IMG/VR virus record: IMGVR_UViG_3300043446_000701
Location: 1-32,985 of that record
Direction: 5' to 3' (one strand)
DNA from: a virus
DNA: 32,985 nt
The notes under the pieces are model-generated. The model was not told the DNA's origin and searched no databases. It worked only from the letters and a program-made list of their open reading frames with translations. Positions within the stretch are counted from its first letter, which is position 1. Each line of letters opens with the position of its first letter. The position numbers and the translations under genes were made by a program. This document shows positions 29,655-32,985 of the stretch, one piece after another.

Positions 29655-32600
29655 GGTTCTAGTCCGTACTGCTTGAACGTATCGATGATGCTACGCATGG
29701 TCATGTCACGCAGCCGCTCAAGTTCTTTCAGCCGTTCTTGACGTTCCTTGGCGGTCAAATCCGCAGCCTTGACCTTGTTCATCTCCTCACGGATCGCCTT
29801 CAACTGTTGGTTCTTCAACTTGTTGTAGATGTACACGAGGGCCGGGTCGTTCGGGTTTGACTCCAAGTAACGCTGCAAAAGTTCTGGCCTGTCCTTGACC
29901 GTACGCAGACGCTGTTCCTTCTCTTGGATAGACCGCTCGACTTCAGCAAACTGCCGCGCATCGAAACTGGATTTTCTGCCGAAGAAACTGTCCATGAACA
30001 CAAGGTCGCGCTTGATGTCGAACTCTTTGTTACCTGCCAACATCAAGAACATGCCGTGTCCGTTGTGAATGACACGGCTCAAGCCATCAACGTAGTTGTT
30101 AGTAAAGAAGTACATTGTGTTGGGCGACACATCAACTTGTGCGTTAGTTACTTCAAACAACTTACGTGCGGCTTGGTTGTACAACTCTGGCACGTTGCGA
30201 CCGCCTGTGTAGGCATCGCCATATCGGCTCAGTCTGTTGTTGTAGATTTCGCGCCCGAACGTATCGACGTTCATCGTGTATTCAAGGAAGGGCCGCACAA
30301 GGCTAGGCGCAAGTGAGTCGAGCATCCACGCCGGGAAATTGTTTGCCGGATTGAACCGGGCAACGGGCAGCGGGAGGAACGAGTCAAGCGCGATAGTCGT
30401 GGCGTTGGCAAGGCCATCAGAAAGCGACGAGTTACCCATCGCCATGCCGCCAACCTGTGCCCCCATTGCCAAGAACGAACCAAGGCCAAAGCCCCACGGC
30501 ACTTGGAGGAAGTTGTCCTTGAGGTTTTCTATGCCCAAGAACTCAAGCGGCAGACGCAGATTGCGCGTCCAGAGCGCCATGTCTTCCGTGGCTACTTTGT
30601 TGCGGCCCAGTTCGTCATCGTCAGCCGCCATGAAGGCCATGACATACAGCGTAAACCCGGCTCCAAGGAGGCCCAGCGCCATCGCTTGAGCGTTCTTCTT
30701 CTCCTTCATGAAGTTTGCTTTGAACCGATTAACGGCAGCGGGGTCTTTGCGAACCGCTTCGGGCAGTCTGTCTACGGCGGTCTGTACGTCTTGGAATGCC
30801 GGGACCAACGCATCAATCGCACGAACCGCACCGGTCGCAGCAGGCCGGAAGAACATGAATAACGCACCGGCTTGGCGACCCCACTCACCGACTTGTTCAA
30901 AGTTAGCGAGGTTCTTGGCATACGCAGCGCCTTCCTGTCGCGCCGCTTTCTCTGACATCCCCCGTGCCAAGGCTTCGGCCTTCGCCGTTTCGTAAGCAGC
31001 AGCGCGGCTCGTCAATTCAAACATGTCAGTCCAGACATCAACCCACTTATCGACCTTTTCCTTGCCGCGAACCCACTTACCACGGTTGATATCACGTACG
31101 AGTTCGTCGATCTGGCCACGGATAGCCAAGCCCTGCACGTAGGAAACGCGACCGCCTTCTCGCAGGTACTCCAATATGCTCCCAACAAAGGGGTCTGTTT
31201 TGGCTAGTTTTTCAATCTCGCCAACTTCGCCCTCGGCATAGAGTTTTGAGACCTTGGCTGCTTTAGCCATGCCACCTTCGGCAACTCGGGTCGTTACATT
31301 ATTCAAAAACCGTTGTGTCCATTCCGGCCCACGCTCCGCACCCAACGTAAAGGCGTTGGTCAGTACGTCACGGACAAAGTTGTACGGGTGGAACGCCGGG
31401 TTGTACCGGGTATGGAACTGCCCGATACCGCTCGTGATGCGGTTCGCCATGTCAATGAAGGGCGACTTTTCACGGTACACACGCCGGATCGACTCAAGCA
31501 TCTTCTTGTCGTTGATCTTGAGAACTTCAACCGAACCGTCTGGGTTGTAGTGATAAATCTTGTCATCACCCTTGTACTTGGCCCGCTCCAGTTCGCTTTC
31601 ACGGTCTTGAAACGGTATTGGTTTGCCCTTCCTGCCACCGTTCAGGTTCACGCCGTCGATCAGACCTTGGTCAATTAAGTTTTTAATTGCTTGGGTCACA
31701 TCTTTACGGCCCGCACGCATTGCAGATTTTGCTCCATCAACGAGCGTCTGCATGATGACGTTATCGGCATCGGTGATACGACCTTCAAACGACTGCGGAG
31801 TCTCAGCCAACTCACCACTCAGCCGCCTACCGGTGTAGTTGTACTCGCTTTCGTCTTCAGTCTCAGGCTGTCCGGGCTTGCCCTTGAGCGGTATGTAGTT
31901 CTTGAAGTTGTAGAAGTTGACGATGTTTTCGACAGGCTGTGACCAATAGTTCGCACGCCGGTCTTGCTCAATCGTGTTCTTCTGAATGTTGTCCATCGCT
32001 TTGATCATGCGATCAACCAAGACTTTCTGTTTGTCGTTTTGGTAGGCGTTACGCAGGCTTTCCAATTCACTCGGCGTGAATTCACCGGCCACGTTATAGG
32101 CACCGTCTTCAATCCTGCCCGTGTACTTACCCGGCTTGGCCCGCTTGTCCATAGACTTACCAGCCGTAACGTCAATTGAACCGTTGCCTACCTTCTTGCC
32201 GTCTTTGTACCCGGCAAGGCTTTCAACAAAGTTACGCAACGCCATGGCCTGATCTTTGGTCAGTTTGACGTTAGTACGCAGCATGTCAAAAATGGCACGG
32301 CGATGCTCGGCAGCGGTTCGGGTGACCCCGCCAAACGTAATCAACTTGGTGTTATCAAGCGGTACGTTACGCAAGAACTTGACTAGACGACGCTCGGGTT
32401 CGTGCCGGGCAATCATGTACAGGTTCAAATCGCTCAACGCATCCATGAGGTTGAGGTTGTTTGCCTTGGCGTAGGCTTCGATAGCCTCGTGAACGTCATG
32501 CATATCCTTCTGGAAGTGCTGCGTCATTACGTGGAACGCATTACCAGAGGAGAGCGAAATAAGGCTGTAAAGATTGTTGAAGTTCTCTTCGCCAACAATG

Positions 32601-32985
32601 AGTTTCCCTGCCCGAACGAGGACATCTTGCAGGGTCTTGAGTGGGCGACGGTCGTTCTGGAACTTGCGAACTAGCCACTCCGAACCTTCGTGAGTCTTCA
32701 AAAACCGCGCTGCGCCACGAATGGCAGGCTCTGTTGGGTGCTTGTTGTCCAGTTTGGTCCGGTATTCGCGCTTTATCTTGGTTACCCCACGCTCTTCGGC
32801 AGGGGGCGCGGCCTTGGCAGCAAGAGGAGCAACGTCCACGCCTTTCTGCGGCGGGGAGACAATTTCCTCAAACGCACCGGCAGTCTCAAGCAGGAGGTTA
32901 CCCTCTCGCGTCTTGATGGACTCGCGGCGAATACGGTTCAACTGCTGACGCAGGAAGTTCTTTTTGCCTTCTGACGTATTCGGGT
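29651..32985 (-). CDS. Giant LPD38-type polyvalent protein, N terminus beyond the window
   Basis: The leftward frame stays open from the right edge to the stop at 29651, at least 1,110 codons. A TTG at 32941 is in frame but the frame continues through ...NFLRQQLNRIRR, so the true start is probably outside. NPAFHPYNFVRDVLTNAF, about 530 residues into the visible part, is the hallmark of large polyvalent protein associated domain 38. A hydrophobic stretch (LGLLGAGFTLYVMAFMA) follows near residue 770, and the last 150 residues are charged helix. LPD38 proteins are thought to enter the host with phage DNA. The gene faces the early arm. Confidence 0.87.
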   Translation of the reverse strand, partial: PNTSEGKKNFLRQQLNRIRRESIKTREGNLLLETAGAFEEIVSPPQKGVDVAPLAAKAAPPAEERGVTKIKREYRTKLDNKHPTEPAIRGAARFLKTHEGSEWLVRKFQNDRRPLKTLQDVLVRAGKLIVGEENFNNLYSLISLSSGNAFHVMTQHFQKDMHDVHEAIEAYAKANNLNLMDALSDLNLYMIARHEPERRLVKFLRNVPLDNTKLITFGGVTRTAAEHRRAIFDMLRTNVKLTKDQAMALRNFVESLAGYKDGKKVGNGSIDVTAGKSMDKRAKPGKYTGRIEDGAYNVAGEFTPSELESLRNAYQNDKQKVLVDRMIKAMDNIQKNTIEQDRRANYWSQPVENIVNFYNFKNYIPLKGKPGQPETEDESEYNYTGRRLSGELAETPQSFEGRITDADNVIMQTLVDGAKSAMRAGRKDVTQAIKNLIDQGLIDGVNLNGGRKGKPIPFQDRESELERAKYKGDDKIYHYNPDGSVEVLKINDKKMLESIRRVYREKSPFIDMANRITSGIGQFHTRYNPAFHPYNFVRDVLTNAFTLGAERGPEWTQRFLNNVTTRVAEGGMAKAAKVSKLYAEGEVGEIEKLAKTDPFVGSILEYLREGGRVSYVQGLAIRGQIDELVRDINRGKWVRGKEKVDKWVDVWTDMFELTSRAAAYETAKAEALARGMSEKAARQEGAAYAKNLANFEQVGEWGRQAGALFMFFRPAATGAVRAIDALVPAFQDVQTAVDRLPEAVRKDPAAVNRFKANFMKEKKNAQAMALGLLGAGFTLYVMAFMAADDDELGRNKVATEDMALWTRNLRLPLEFLGIENLKDNFLQVPWGFGLGSFLAMGAQVGGMAMGNSSLSDGLANATTIALDSFLPLPVARFNPANNFPAWMLDSLAPSLVRPFLEYTMNVDTFGREIYNNRLSRYGDAYTGGRNVPELYNQAARKLFEVTNAQVDVSPNTMYFFTNNYVDGLSRVIHNGHGMFLMLAGNKEFDIKRDLVFMDSFFGRKSSFDARQFAEVERSIQEKEQRLRTVKDRPELLQRYLESNPNDPALVYIYNKLKNQQLKAIREEMNKVKAADLTAKERQERLKELERLRDMTMRSIIDTFKQYGLEP

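Noticed and set aside
1-32985. tRNA or rRNA genes, integrase or attachment sites, insertion sequences
   Set aside because: I looked for T-loop-like GTTCRANNC with matching stems, transposase or integrase motifs and terminal repeats, and saw none that I could support.

Overview
The window reads as part of a tailed double-stranded DNA phage (Caudoviricetes), probably a podovirus-like or related uncultured phage. The support is a terminase pair, a large portal protein, a GroES-like co-chaperonin, a family A DNA polymerase, a primase-helicase, a SNF2-type helicase, two PD-(D/E)XK nucleases and a giant LPD38-type polyvalent protein. There are no rRNA, tRNA, integrase or cI-like repressor genes in view. 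The host cannot be read from the sequence. The promoters look sigma-70-like, so a proteobacterial host is plausible but not shown.

Layout. Bases 1-5660 are a leftward packaging and head module: small terminase candidate, large terminase, portal, a 62-residue protein, GroES-like co-chaperonin and the start of a probable scaffold gene that runs off the left edge. Bases 5661-5912 are a divergent, G-run-rich promoter hub. From 5913 to 29654 every gene is rightward. Bases 5913-9403 hold small early proteins, terminators, duplicated promoters and a dispersed palindrome family. Between 7400 and 8125 is the only long gene-free stretch, with three adjacent palindromes, ten GTTCC/GGAAC motifs in opposed clusters and a 102-base tract without G; it is the best candidate for a replication origin or control region. 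Bases 9510-13971 encode a DUF3150-like protein, a MoxR/CobS-like AAA+ ATPase, an HExxH metallopeptidase-VWA protein and two unknown proteins. Bases 13968-19995 carry a VRR-NUC nuclease, a DUF3310 protein, two methyltransferases, a TPR/double-glycosyltransferase fusion, a second glycosyltransferase and several tiny proteins. Bases 19976-29476 are the replication module: polymerase, Cas4/RecB-like nuclease, HNH-like protein, helicase, an SSB-like protein, an HTH protein and primase-helicase. At 29651-29654 the rightward arm meets, stop codon over stop codon, a leftward LPD38 gene that runs off the right edge.

How it works together (inference): the early/replication arm and the late arm start back to back near 5.7-5.9 kb. 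If the genome is circular or circularly permuted, the late arm could run leftward from 5660, wrap around and end at 29651. Most neighbouring rightward genes overlap by ATGA or GTGA, which points to translational coupling. Intrinsic terminators sit in the leaders of both the helicase and the primase-helicase genes with no room for a promoter after them, suggesting regulated read-through. The most system-like novelty is the palindrome/duplicated-promoter network feeding the DUF3150-MoxR-VWA block.
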